Shown piece by piece: positions 10,536-21,957 of a stretch of DNA of 64,000 nt; position 1 is the first letter of the stretch, and each line of letters begins with the position of its first letter. Source of the DNA: Syncephalastrum monosporum B8922 (lineage: Eukaryota > Mucoromycota > Mucoromycetes > Mucorales > Syncephalastraceae); assembly GCA_000697355.1 (NCBI GenBank), contig JNEN01000968.1:18068-82067 (forward strand), written 5' to 3'. The notes beneath the pieces were generated by a model. That model saw nothing but the letters and a program-made list of their open reading frames with translations. It made no database searches and was not told the origin of the DNA. The translations under genes and the position numbers were made by a program.

Positions 10536-11599
10536 TTAAGATTCCATTTCACGGTCAAGATAGGCACGCAGCTGGGCGGTTCTGCAGACGTCGAGCGGGG
10601 CTTGGCCGGCCTTATTGAGCTGATCGGGATTGGCACCATGCTGCAGCAAGAGCAGCGCAGTATCTCCGTGACCTTCCTCGCATGCCATGTGCAGCGGCGT
10701 ATTGCCCTCATCGTCCTTGGGATTAACGCGGCATCTAGCATCCAATAAAGCCCTGACCACAGCGGAGTGACCCAGACTAGCGGCGCGATGCAGTGGCGTC
10801 TGCTTAATTCTGTTGACTGGGTTAACGTCGATCTTGTCACTTTGGAGGAGGCGCCGCACGATCTGCATATGGGATCATAAAAGTAAAAAAAAAATTGATA
10901 GAATGGAAGAAAATTACGTAGAGATTAAGGTTATTTTTTCTTTTTCTTTATTACTGATTTACCACGGAAAGTTTACCTCAATCCTATTCTTTGACGCCGC
11001 ATAATGTCTTTTTTTTTAGGTTCATGCACAGAGGTGTGTGTGAGTGAGCGATGGATATGCTGTTTTGTTATTTCCGTAAACGACTCACAAGGCTGTCTGG
11101 CCACTTTCATTCTCCACTGCGGCATTGGCACCCTGCGTCAATAACGCCTCCACTGCATCCAGATGACCTGCGGAGGCTTTTCTCACAGAGTGTGATAAAT
11201 GTAAATGTAATGTAGACAGGACATGGTTCCTCTTTGTGCTATTATAACAGCGCTTTGTTTTTTTCTCCTTCCCCTAGTTACCTGCAATCATAAGAGGAGA
11301 CCAGCCAGACTAAAACCAGAGTGACCGTATACATATGTGGGTAAGTGGGTCGTTATGTGACAGGTCTTTGTGATAGGAGGCCATCCCCTCAGGTCACTCT
11401 TTACCTCGTCAAGGGCGTCAATGGGCACATGAAGGGTGAGGAGGTAATTGACAATGTTGGCATGACCCCCGGACGCCGCCCAGTGCAGCGGAGTGCGCTG
11501 ATCGTCATCGCGACTGGTGGCTGCAGACGCGTCCTTCTCAATGAGCTGCTGAACAATGTAAAGTTTGCCTTCGTAGGCAGCGGTGAACACAGTCAGCAT
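10536..11599 (-). CDS. NAS6: Gankyrin/Nas6-type ankyrin protein, 26S proteasome assembly chaperone
   Basis: Five exons on the minus strand: 11599-11405, 11309-11282 (28 nt), 11176-11089, 11007-10977 (31 nt) and 10862-10536. They sum to 222 residues, close to human PSMD10 (226) and yeast Nas6 (228). Ankyrin repeats follow each other: RTPLHWAASGGH, SGWSPLMIAASAGH, GQTALHYAASKN, QTPLHRAASLGH, GNTPLHMACEEGH, and a final GQAPLDV. The microexons are needed to restore SGWSPLMIA and HYAASKNRIE, both diagnostic of this family, and both join in frame. Nas6 binds the Rpt3 ATPase and assists regulatory-particle base assembly. The start is the first ATG in frame with VFTAAYEGK; an upstream non-coding exon cannot be excluded. 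Confidence 0.9.
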
Positions 11600-11969
11600 G
11601 ATAAAAACGTGTACAAAGCAAATGAGAAAGCGGGAAGAAATCTTCAGGATCGGAGCACCAGACCGCGACGCAACGCCGGCGTGCCGTGCGTGTGTGTCAG
11701 TTATGCTGTTGCTTGCGGTTTTTTGTTTCGGAGAACCAAAATATAGAAAAAAAATCATATTTGTAAAGTGTCATTTTGTGACACACGAACTTTTTGGATG
11801 TTTATGCAAGGAAACAGGTTTCATGTACATCAGAACGATAAAAGGGGGGGTCAAAGAAGGGATGATAGGCTAGTTTACAGTATGATTGAAAAGCGAAAGA
11901 GCAAAAGAAGAATATAACGAGAAAAAAGACGGGGATGCATGTGTCAAACAAGTAAGTATGGTATCCTGG

Positions 11970-12320
11970 TTAATTTTGATGTTGCTGCTGCTGTTGCTGC
12001 TGTTGATGGAGCAAGAGCGCAAGCAAAGTGTCATTGTCAAAGTCGACGTCTTTCATGGTCGGGATGAATGGCAGGTCGGTTGGAGAGGACGGCGGAGGGG
12101 GAGGTGTGAGGCAGACTTCGACAAAGTCAAGTCCTGCAAAGAGGTCGGTGATTTCTTCTGAGGTCTCGGAAGCGGTTGTGGTAGGTGAACCCAAGTCCGG
12201 CAATGTTTCGTCCCAGTCGTCAAACGCAGCACTTAATGCTGGTACTGATGGCTGTGATGACTCGTTATCGTGGGTCGGGTATTCGAAAGGCTCGAGGAGT
12301 AGGAGATGATCATTAGCCAT
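11970..12320 (-). CDS. Acidic orphan with C-terminal polyQ
   Basis: Intronless, 116 residues, not recognised. It is strongly acidic in the N-terminal half (DDWDETLPDLGS, SEEITDLFAGLDFVEV), has a PPPPPSS linker, and ends in a run of about eight glutamines. Clusters of acidic and bulky hydrophobic residues such as DLFAGLDF resemble transcription activation regions, but no DNA-binding domain is present. A TATA element on the minus strand (complement of TTTATATAGG at about 12427-12436) lies about 110 bp upstream of the ATG, which favours a real gene. The trinucleotide repeat coding the glutamines may vary in length between strains. Confidence 0.6.
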   Translation of the reverse strand: MANDHLLLLEPFEYPTHDNESSQPSVPALSAAFDDWDETLPDLGSPTTTASETSEEITDLFAGLDFVEVCLTPPPPPSSPTDLPFIPTMKDVDFDNDTLLALLLHQQQQQQQQHQN

Positions 12321-13740
12321 GTTGGCAGAATATATGTATAGAGAAGGGAGAAGAATAAAGACAAGAAAAGAGAATTGTTGAGTTATGTACAGATGCTTTC
12401 GTTGAAGTGAATGTGAAGGCTCATCCTTTATATAGGTCCTATTTCGCTCTTTTTTTTCTTTTCTTTATTTGAAACTTGGTAATGATAGCTGAGTGTGGAA
12501 AAAAGTTCAAGCCGAACGTCATGCGTTTCCGCGCAGTTCGGGTCACCGGGAAAGGGAGGACGGGGGTCAGACGAAAATGATGGGTACCGTTTTGCTTATT
12601 CTTTTTGCGGCGATCCTGGACAAACAAGGATATGATTTGGGGGGTTCTACGGCTGGGGGGTCCAAAAAAGGGAGACACGGCGTGGGCAAAAGGGAAAAAA
12701 AGAAAAAGAAACAGTGTGTCCATGATGCGGTGTCTGATTTTACGTGCGGTGCCATGATTGGTGGCGATTGTCATCTCCCTTTCGGGTGTCACAAAAACAC
12801 ACACACGCACGCTTTAGAAAAAAAATTTTTTCTGCGCCTGGCGTTCATTGGTGTCTACGCCTTGTATTTCAGGTAACAAAAGGAAAAGCGCTTTTTTTTG
12901 TCATCAAACTTTTTTTTTTTGAGTTCCATTTCTAGACGTGAAAGCGCGCGCGGGCGCGCCGCACTAATAGAAACAGGGCCTTTGTAGGTATACAGCTTAG
13001 GCTGCATTGTCATTGTTCAGATCTTTTCCTTAATCGTCCAGATGACGAGTGCATACACACACCACACACCACCCAACACGCTTACACACACACGCCTCGC
13101 TCACTAACAAACATAGCAACTTGCGCCTTACGCCCTTATCGGGTAATTTCCTTTTTACTGTGTCTTTTGTCACTTTTGTACGAGCCGGGAGAAGCGGCTT
13201 AATGATGATTGTCTCTGGATGCTAGATTTTTCGATAGGCTCAGCATCTACACCCAAGAAAAAAAAATTCGTTTGGTCCGCCCTGAAACTCACTACTGGGC
13301 GCTATTTGATCATCCACCTAAAACCACGATTATATTGCAAGATATCAATACTCCGATTCATCCTTGGTTTGTTGATTGCCTTTTTTTGCTTCGGGTGGAT
13401 GAAATGGTCGCCGATTGAGCCGGCAGCAAATGATCAGGACCCCTTCGCAGCACCCGAGACACACGCACAGAGACGCCAACTTTTCACATCACGAGCCAAT
13501 CATACCAGGCGCTGTCTGTATCCCCTTCCCTATTCTCATATCCATTCAGTCTACTCTTTACCTTTTCTCTCCCTCCAATTACGTAAGTGCTCATCCAACC
13601 CAACCCAACCCATCCATCCATCCATCCATCTACCTATCTATCCATCCATCCATCTATCATCTACCATCTACCATCTATCAAACCATCCATTCACCCCTTA
13701 CCTCTGTAATAGATAATACATATACATATACATACACATC
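12321..13740. other. Divergent intergenic region with the RPL9 leader
   Basis: About 1.4 kb between the acidic orphan (minus) and the uL6 gene (plus). It holds the TATA box of the orphan, several purine and T tracts, and the 5' leader of RPL9 with a probable non-coding intron. Short open frames at 13209-13716 cover the leader and look spurious. Confidence 0.55.
13583..13712 (+). other. Probable 5' UTR intron of RPL9 with CATC repeat
   Basis: A GTAAGT donor at 13583 and a TAATAG acceptor ending at 13712 bracket a 130-nt segment made largely of CCAT/CCAC tetranucleotide repeats (about 13590-13688). It lies just before the ATG at 13741. Leader introns are common in fungal ribosomal protein genes. 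This is inferred from splice consensus only. Confidence 0.55.
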
Positions 13741-14360
13741 ATGAAGGACATTGTCAAGAACGACGAGCTGATTATTCCCGAGGGCGTCAAAGTTGTCATC
13801 AACTCGCGTATCATCACTGTCACCGGCCCGCGTGGCACCCTCACCAAGAACCTGCGTCACCTCAACATTGAAATCAAGCGCGTCCAAAACAAACTCACGT
13901 TCACTGTCTTCCACGGCGTGCGCAAGCATGTCGCTGCCATCCGCACCGTCCGCTCGCTCGTCCACAACATGATTGTCGGCGTCACCAAGGGATACCAGTA
14001 CAAGATGCGTTACGTCTACGCCCATTTCCCCATCAACGTCATTATCAACGGCGAGGGCAACGCTGTCGAGATTCGCAACTTTCTTGGTCAAAAGGTGGTG
14101 TTCCACGTCAAGATGCGCGAAGGTGTGACCTGCGAAGCTTCCAAGGCCCAGAAGGATGAACTGCTCATTACCGGCAACGACCTCGAGGCCGTTTCTCAGT
14201 CAGGTATGGAGACACAAGAATGCATCCATTATGATTTTCATGCTAACTCCGATGTTCAACAGCTGCTGATGTCCAACAAACCTGCCGCGTCAAGAACAAG
14301 GATATCCGAAAGTTCCTCGATGGTATCTACGTCTCCGAGCGCAATGTGCTCGAGGAGTAG
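13741..14360 (+). CDS. RPL9: 60S ribosomal protein uL6 (RPL9)
   Basis: Exons 13741-14203 and 14263-14360 give 186 residues, the normal length for eukaryotic L9 (about 190). The N-terminal [71 protein letters not shown] and the C-terminal [24 protein letters not shown] are all hallmark uL6 segments. The protein sits at the base of the P stalk near the GTPase centre of the 60S subunit. Codon use is strongly biased to C-ending codons, as expected for high expression. The single coding intron is phase 1, near the C-terminus, and restores the frame precisely. Confidence 0.97.
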
Positions 14361-15053
14361 ATGTTAATCCGGGAACTCTTTGGTCTATCCTTGTTTCAAA
14401 ACCGTGCAGGCCACCGATAATAAAGATACACACCGTTCCGGGATAGGCGGCAGTAGTCATCCCACCCTGTTTCTGTTCTGAGATGTATGCCATGTTTCGA
14501 CCCTTCTTCACATTTTGTCATCAGAAACCGTCATGACATATTCGATACTGCTGACGACAGACTTCGTGGAAAACAGGCCTGTTTCAATTTGATGTGCGTT
14601 CGATGTAGAAATTAAGAAAAGATTGAGAGCATAATCCCGTTTTCTGTATTGCGTCATTGATAATAAAAACGAAATTCAGTCTTTGATTCACATTTATCAT
14701 GCTTGGTACCCCACATTTTGTCCGAAAAATAGAAAGTTTCGTTCCCATTATATCATGATACGAAGGGAAAAAATGGCGATACATTACAATCGAGGAAAAA
14801 GAAAGAGGAGGGCAAGTACATATGAGATAGGAAATCGACCAAAAAAATAGGAGAAAAGGGGGGAAAGGGAATTAGAGTATGAAGATGCTGAAGGGGTGTG
14901 ATTGCTTTGCTTTGCGTGAATATTGCGTAAAGTCGTTGTGCGTGCTTGATGACGAGGATGTTCGTGTGTGTGTGTGTGTGTGTCGATGGGTGAGTGAGTA
15001 TAATGTCTTTTGTGCGTGTAAAAATGGAGAGATGCATTGGATACGGTCATCAT
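14361..15053. other. Convergent intergenic region
   Basis: About 0.7 kb between the 3' ends of RPL9 and the Hsp70-like gene. It contains a GT microsatellite (14964-14983) and no gene. Confidence 0.6.
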
Positions 15054-17426
15054 CTAGTGCTTGCGTTTGCCAAATTTGAAGGTGCCAAGAAGTTTCTTTG
15101 TCGTGCCGTGAAGACCACTCGAATTCCGCGAGTCACCATCGTAGAACACATCGTCGTCTTCTCCCCGGAAGCTGCGCGGGTAGCGCGAGACGGGCGGTGG
15201 ATACACATAGTCATGGTGGCCGGGCAAGGAGGGTGGCCGTGACGTTGTGTTGGGGCTCGACAGATTTGAGTTGGATCCACTGCTAAACATGCTGTTTCCC
15301 GAGGGCACGGTGCCAGGCACGTCCAGGTCTCCTCGCATGTTTAAGCCTTGCATGGCGCCATTCAGGCCGGGAATGCCTCGCTCGAGCGTTTCAAACGCAG
15401 AAGTAAAGGTAAAGACACGATCGCGGATATGCACCTCAATTTTGATCTCGGTCTGGCCAAAGAACATCTTGATGCTCATAAAGATGGGCTCGCCCTTTTG
15501 GACACCATTAAACTTGGGCATCTTGATCGGGAACCGTGCAACCTTGAAGACTTGTGGATGGGTCGTCAGGCGTGGCACAGGCCCATCACCATCATAGGCA
15601 AACAGATCTAAGACGTATAAAGTCAAAACCCAACCGTCTTCTCTCTTCTCTCTCACTCCCTCTCTCTCTCTCTTTTTCTTGTCCTACCTGTATCGGTATC
15701 ATTCGGGTACGCAATCATAAAGTTCTTGGAGACACACTCGTCCACCTTGACGCGCTGGCCCTTTTGGACATAGGTACTGAAGCGCTGCTTGCAGAACAAG
15801 CGGCCGTCATCGCCCTTGATGCACTGTTCGCTCGGATCAAGGACAGAGTCAAAGACCATGCGGGTCTCGACGCCGTAGGTACGGCGGGACACACGCTCGG
15901 TGACCATCAGCGGATTCAGGCCAAAGTAGACCGCACCACGCACCACCGCCAACTCACCACGCGGGGGCACACCAATGAAGCCAACGCGCTGCTGGAACTC
16001 GTCGATGACCCGGCGACGCAGGTACTCGGACTGACCGAAACCACCGACCAAAAAGATAGCGTCGAGCATGACATGCGACTGGCGGACCTGCTCGTCGATC
16101 AGATCGAGGACTTTTTGGACGACAGGTTCAAAGACATGCTGGCAGAGATCCTCAGCCGGGATGCGCAGATTGCCATCTTCAATCCCCGCCGCTGGATCGT
16201 CTTGGCTGGCTAAGCCCAAAGTAGCAGGAAGACGGAGAAACTGCTCTTCGTCTCCCTCAAACTGGGGCTAGAGAATAGGGGTGCAGAAGATGTGTGAGGA
16301 GGCATGCCGAGAACCCAAATTGATATGGAAGAAAAAGGGAAAGAAAGAAAAAGTAATAGAAAAAAACAGAGGAAAAAAGAGAAAGGGCATAATGCAGAAG
16401 CATGGGATACAAGAAAACGTACCTTGATAGCCTCGACAAAGTGCTCCATCATGGACTCCATGGCGGTATCACTGATACGGCCCAGGCCATAAAAGCGGCT
16501 TTTCAGGTATTCGCGCATGCGAGCGTCCAAAAAGGTCGAACCGCACGAGTCACCCTGACCCTTGGTGACTTCTCTGAGCGAGCGCTTCGAGCCCGAGTCG
16601 TCGATTTCAAAGACGATCAGGTCGACGGTACCACCGCCAGCGTCGCAGATCATGAACCGCTGGTTATGGCCGAGGTTGAACTGCTCGCACTTCTTCTCGC
16701 AGTAGAGCGCGGCTGCCTCGGGCTCACTGATGAGCATCAGCCGGTCGGGGTGGTCCCAGCGGTTGATGATACCGGCCCGAATGGCAGCCTCGCGCATGGT
16801 GGCCTTGGCCTGGTCACTCCACATGGCGGGTACGGTGAGGCAGTACCGGAATTTGGACTGGTCATAGTTGGAGGCGAAGCTGCGCTGGAGCTCTGCACAG
16901 ATGTGGGCGTGGAAGGCCTCGAGATAGTGGGCGATGGTGTCGAGGGCGGTGAGGCCGTTGGGGAGCGGGGGCAGATCCAGATTCTCGTCGAGATGCAGCT
17001 TGAAGCGCGACAGGAGATGGTCGTTGCCTCGTCGTGATGCCATCCGTCGTGCTTCTTGGCCCCAAGCGGCTAGTTTCGTCGATCCTTGCGGATACAGCGA
17101 GATCGTAGGCGTTTTCGGATACGGGTTCGTCTGTCGTGGCCTATTCATCATTCATGTCCTTTATTATTCAGGAACACCGCCAAGAAGAATCGTGCGTTGC
17201 GAGTGTTTCTTTTTTTACCATCGAATGATATCGAAGATCTCTTCACTATTGTCACGCGTGAATGCATAGCAACACCCAGAGAAGGTTGTGCCGAAATCTG
17301 GTTGTGGAGTTGGGTTAATTAAGGCATGGCATGGGCATGGCATGTCATTGTGGTCGGTCTGGATTTACCAATGCCAATCACGTAAGAGTAGTCCGATATA
17401 TCGAACGTCGGTGAGTCAAACGACAT
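15054..17426 (-). CDS. HSPA12-type Hsp70-like ATPase
   Basis: Five exons: 17426-17369, 17297-17219, 17140-16423, 16267-15688 and 15607-15054, giving 662 residues. It has the actin/Hsp70 nucleotide-binding fold: VIGIDFGTTFSG (phosphate 1), a CLTVPAMWSDQAK segment, SEPEAAALYC, DAGGGTVDLIVFE (phosphate 2) and FLVGGFGQSEYLRRRV (adenosine motif). It lacks the canonical Hsp70 substrate-binding domain. The C-terminal 185 residues contain a short beta-rich part (KMFFGQTEIKIEVHIRDRVFTF) and a disordered Ser/Asn/Pro tail ending KFGKRKH. This is the divergent HSPA12-like group, often multicopy in Mucoromycota. Client and pathway are unknown. Intron 4 carries a CT microsatellite. The gene is divergent from RSM22, with about 340 bp between start codons. 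Confidence 0.88.
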
Positions 17427-17764
17427 TCTGGTCTGTTGTCAAACACTGGATAGAGAAAGGAAGAGAAGAGAAGGGGAAAAGTGTGGGGAAACAAAAGAAG
17501 GAAGGGAAGAAAGAGACGGAAAAGAAAAGAGAGGAAGAGAGAAAGCGCCAAATGCGAATATATAGCACACTTTGGAAAACACGTTGAAAAGGGCCCTTTC
17601 CCGGCTCTCTTTTAGGAGGAGGCAAGTGCTTCGCCATCTATATTTGGAAGCGTTGCACAACCGCCGAATGGGCGACCCCCGAATCGCCTGCATTCTCTCT
17701 TTCCCTCTCATATTGCAGTATCACGCACTATACCATTGGGTGGCTTGTTTCTCTTCGTTTAGCC

Positions 17765-19723
17765 ATGCACCCTTCATTCAGACGTGCTTACCACCGTGCC
17801 CGTCCGACACGGCGCATGCGCCCTCTGCGCAACCCTCTTCCCAAGAGGCCTGCGCCGCTCATGCTCGACCCGCTCGACCCTTCAGGCCAGACAAAGTAAT
17901 TCATCAAGATCCGACTAGACTCGATCTCCGTTTATATTGACCCCCGCACCCCCCCCACTATCCTCTCTTTATACGCGATCCCGCATAGATTGCCATCCGT
18001 CGAAGCCATTCTGGCCAACCAGCAACTCAATGAGTCCTCGGAAGAACCGATCCAGCGTGGATCGCCCGAAGCACGCTATGGCCGCAAATATATTGGCAGT
18101 GTGTCCCTCCCGCAACCCTTGATTCAAGGCACAGAGGCCCTGATCGAAGGTGCGTATCCTGCTATGCATTACCATAGATACCGAGCCTTTATTAATACCT
18201 CTACGCCCCTATCTCTCCAGCATGCGAGGACAAGAAGCTGATCCGAACGGACGCACTGCGGATATACGAGTCATTCAGATCGACAGCCAAAGCAGAAGCG
18301 GAGCCTCTCGAGAGCTCAGCAAAAACCAACAGCAAAAAGAAGAACACATCATCCAAAAAAGACAACGGCACACACAAGACGGAACCCCACGCGCTGTCCT
18401 ATGGCCCGCGCGAGTCATTGGCTTATGTGGCAGGTGCGATGCCATCCACCTATGCTGCAGTGACCAACGTGCTAAACGAGCTGGCCAAGCGGCTCTCCAA
18501 TTTTAGTCCCAAAACTATGCTCGATTTTGGAACGGGCCCAGGGACCGCCATCTGGTAAAACAAAAAAAAATGAAGAGAAAAAAAAAAAAGAAGGGTCCCA
18601 ACCGTAAGTTCATATGTAGGGCAGCGCGCAGTACATTCTCAGGCATCGAATCCTTTGCGGGAGTCGATCTCTCCGAGGATATGCTCAACGTGGCCGAGCA
18701 CCTCGAAAAAGCCCTCGACAGCCCTCGCGTGGAGTGGAAGCGGTATCTGGCCGTCGATCCCAACGTAATTTGACATTTATTATTATTGCATCACCCCCAT
18801 TTTTCTCATTACACATAACTTTAGGCTCCGAAAACAGATCTCGTCGTCAGTGCTTTCACACTGGGTGAATTGCCGTCCGTCGCACTGCAAACCTCGGTCG
18901 TCAAACAAGTATGGGACCAGACAAGCGATATCCTTGTCCTGATTGACCGTGGCACCCCCGTCGGCTTTGCCAATATCGCCCGTGCACGCCAGACCATCCT
19001 CGACTTGGAAGCGGGAGGCGGGGCACACGTCGTGGCGCCCGTAAGTCTATCGCAAAGAAAGAAAAAGCCAACCATTTGCTTTGCTAACGCTTCATCTACC
19101 AGTGCTCACATGACGCGTTGTGTCCGCTGCTATACTCGGAAAAGGCCAATCCAAACAAGTTCTGGTGCCACTTCTCACAGCGCGTACAACGCCCGCCCTA
19201 CTTGGTACGTCCAAACAAAAACCAGCCGATCATGACGTTGTGTTGACTTTTTTTTTTCTCTCTTTTTCATCAAACTAGATGAAAACAAAGCATGCCAAAT
19301 CGAATCTCGAGGACGCCAAGTATGCCTACGTGGTACTTCGACGCGGACCTCGTCCTACGGCGACAACAACGGCGACTGCATCGATGGAGCAGCAGTCCTA
19401 TGACTGGCCACGCCTGGTCCAGCCTCCGATTAAAAATCAGGGACACACCATCATGGACGTGTGTGCCAAAGAAGGCAAGTGTCATGCAAACAAAAAAGTC
19501 AAAGGGGCCATCTTTATTGACACCTTTTTCTTGTTTTTCGCTCGCAATAGGAGAAATCCAGAGGATGACGATCCCGAAATCACAAGGCAAGGTGCCCTAT
19601 CGAGACGCTCGCAAAGCAATGTGGGGTGATCTCTTTCCCCATCCCTCCAAGAACAAGGTGATCACTCGCGTCCCGCGCGCACAAGTGATGCCCGACGACG
19701 GTCATAAAGCTTCGTCCTCCTAA
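17765..19723 (+). CDS. RSM22: Rsm22/METTL17 mitochondrial ribosome assembly methyltransferase-like protein
   Basis: Eight exons (17765-17895, 17989-18149, 18221-18554, 18620-18764, 18825-19040, 19103-19204, 19279-19474, 19551-19723) give 485 residues. A basic, Arg-rich N-terminus (RRAYHRARPTRRMRPLRN) suits mitochondrial targeting. Family segments follow: SYGPRESLAYVAGAMPSTYAA, the SAM-fold LDFGTGPGTAIW, GVDLSEDML, DLVVSAFTLGELPS, and the cysteine motif CSHDALCPL with FWCHFSQRVQRP. In METTL17/Rsm22 the cysteines bind an Fe-S cluster. The protein chaperones small-subunit assembly of the mitoribosome. Intron 7 uses a GC donor (GCAAGT), needed to keep GEIQRMTIPKS in frame. An in-frame TAA at 17897-17899 is removed by intron 1, which supports that splice. 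Confidence 0.9.
19475..19550 (+). other. GC-AG intron in RSM22
   Basis: The donor is GAAG|GCAAGT and the acceptor is GCAATAG|GAG. Splicing here joins KEG to EIQRMTIPKSQGKVPYRDARKAMW without frame loss. No GT donor nearby gives the same continuity. Confidence 0.75.
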
Positions 19724-20999
19724 TTGTCCAAAAGTGAAAAAGAAAAATAAGTACCCCGCCATTTGTATATACATCCCAGCATGCCCTCTATCTCCAAAAA
19801 GATTTTGCATCTCCTTTTACAACATGCAAAAACGATTAAAAAAGACAATAGGATACAATTTCTTGAATAATTATAATAATGATGATGATGACGACGATGT
19901 CTGACCGGTCAAGGGTATGACCTACTTGCCAAGGACAAATAAATGGCTATCTGTGAAGCAGGCACATCCGCACCATTCACACATGCACTCACCCTTGGGT
20001 TTTCCGTTGAATTGTGTTGCCTTTCGGATGCAAAATGCCCCAAAAGCATATTGAATAAGGGGCGCATTCGGGTAGAAGAAAAATAAAAGAAAATGAGGAT
20101 CGAAGCTTATGCTACAAAGACGCAGACCTTGCAGCTATACAGTACTTTACAAATGTAATAAGGTCTCGCGCTAATAAGCTTTTTGGAGCTTCGCCGAAGC
20201 GCGAAAGTTCAGCACATGATCTGGTTTGCGCCATGCAAGCCTCTTCCCTTTTCTCTTAATTCAGCCGTATGGGCTCCGCGTGGTATCGTGCAGTCCAAGC
20301 CATGTTCGTACAGATGCGACTCGGATCAAACTGGATGCTTTTGAAATGCAACTTTATTTAAGCAAAACCCATCATCCGTGTTCGATCGGGCTAGATTGAA
20401 AAGATGATCTACATACGTATACAAAAACGTATGGTGTTGTCACAAGGCATCGCTCATCCGAGTCCCACGTATATATGTATGAATAAAAAGAAGAAAGGTC
20501 GCATGACAAGCACAATGCTGCCTACAACACATCCTAATCTAACATATAACTGCACAATGCGGGAGTCAGCTGTCCCGTGGGGGACTCACGCCTCTTATTG
20601 TTTGCTCGAATGAAAGTGTAGAGCTGCCTCTCCTCTCCCATCGCTTGACAGATCCACAGAACAGGCAGCACGAACAGATATCCTTATACAATACACCATA
20701 ACGTATAGTACTAAGTACCTGCGTCACATTTCACATCAAGAAAGTGCGTCCTGATCCTTGCTGTTCATAGGCGACGAGCCGCTTTTTTTCTAAGCTTGCT
20801 TTCCATATGCCTGTCAAAGGCTTCATATATAAGAAACTGTAAATAGGGTATCGAACACGATTAGATAGGGTGCTGACTACGAATTTATTTAAAAATGTCG
20901 ATTGAGGCACCTTCACGCGAAAGGAGGTTCTTTTAAATACTAGGGACGGTTTGTGACGTAAGGCTGAAAGCAACGCTGCCTTTCTTTTATTGGCAGATC
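19724..20999. other. Intergenic, nothing recognised
   Basis: About 1.3 kb, AT-rich, with scattered stops in all frames. A short GCTTCGCCGAAGC hairpin occurs near 20190-20205. No gene is supported. Confidence 0.55.
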
Positions 21000-21620
21000 T
21001 ATCAACAGATGACAGGTAGGATCCACAGCTTGAATGAAGCCCTGTATGGACAGGACATCTCGCTGTTGACTTGTTTAAAAAAGGACTTAATGAATGCGGT
21101 GAACGAGCCGACTTCCATATCGATGACCGTTTTGACAGAACTCGCTATGTCGTTACTTATTGAAAGCGTACGCAAGGATACCGATATTTGGAAAAACTCG
21201 CGCTGAATACGCCGCCTATCTTGTGTATGTGGGCTTATCCGCCTCGGAATAGTTCTGTGAAGTTTTCGCACTGGCATACGTTTGCTAGATATCGGGATGC
21301 TTGTATTTCGGATGTCACATTATAGACTATCTTCTTCTCTCCCGCGTCGTTGGAAGACTTTATACTCACACGCCGGTTCGGTGTTCCTCTCGCAGAATGT
21401 GTTCATGTTGCGAATGATAACCAGCATGCCTTTGTCATGAAAGCCTTTCGATACAATGGATCGCAGAACTGTACACTATGTTGGATTCATAAAGAGGACA
21501 CATAGCAACCATAATGTTCTCGAGTATCAGTTCATACTTTTCTGCATTAGCACCTTCCCGACCGATCTCACTTGGGGTGATATATGTGGAAGGTTTGTAA
21601 AGTGAACTAGAGTGCCCGCT
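21000..21620. pseudogene. Coding-like but interrupted block, identity unknown
   Basis: The plus strand reads protein-like in pieces. One is 21009-21206 (GRIHSLNEALYGQDISLL, LMNAVNEPTSISMTVLTELA). A second, in another frame, is at about 21345-21510 (SLEDFILTRRFGVPLAECVH, DNQHAFVMKAFRYNGSQ). A TGA and several stops separate them, and I found no splice pair that joins them cleanly. Either this is a decayed gene or an undetected multi-intron one. The minus strand is also partly open across the same stretch, so strand is uncertain. No family recognised. Confidence 0.3.
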
Positions 21621-21957
21621 CAATAAGACGATAACGTAGAGGGTATGTCATTCGTGAGACAGCTGGCCAACAATGTTCTGCCTCTATAGCTTTATATCCG
21701 AGGATTAATACTACGCTATGAGCCGCTGAGGTTGAATAGATTCTTGTTACTTGATATGACAAAGGTAGCATGCTATATGATTAGAAAAAGGTACATAAGA
21801 AACAGGAGAGAGGTAGGCAGAAGCTAGTAGCGGATGAAAGGGGGGGTCAGGAGCTATTCTCTATATATATGAAAAAGACAAGATGCGGACAATCGATATT
21901 CTCTTTGTGCGTTGCCATGCCACTTGCATGTCTTTGGTAGTGCTCGTATATGACATA

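Noticed and set aside
16402..17037. A 211-codon open frame antisense to the Hsp70-like gene.
   Set aside because: Shadow of exon 3 of the Hsp70-like gene.
17572..17940. A 122-codon frame overlapping the 5' part of RSM22.
   Set aside because: Wrong frame relative to the well supported Rsm22 exons and no family match.
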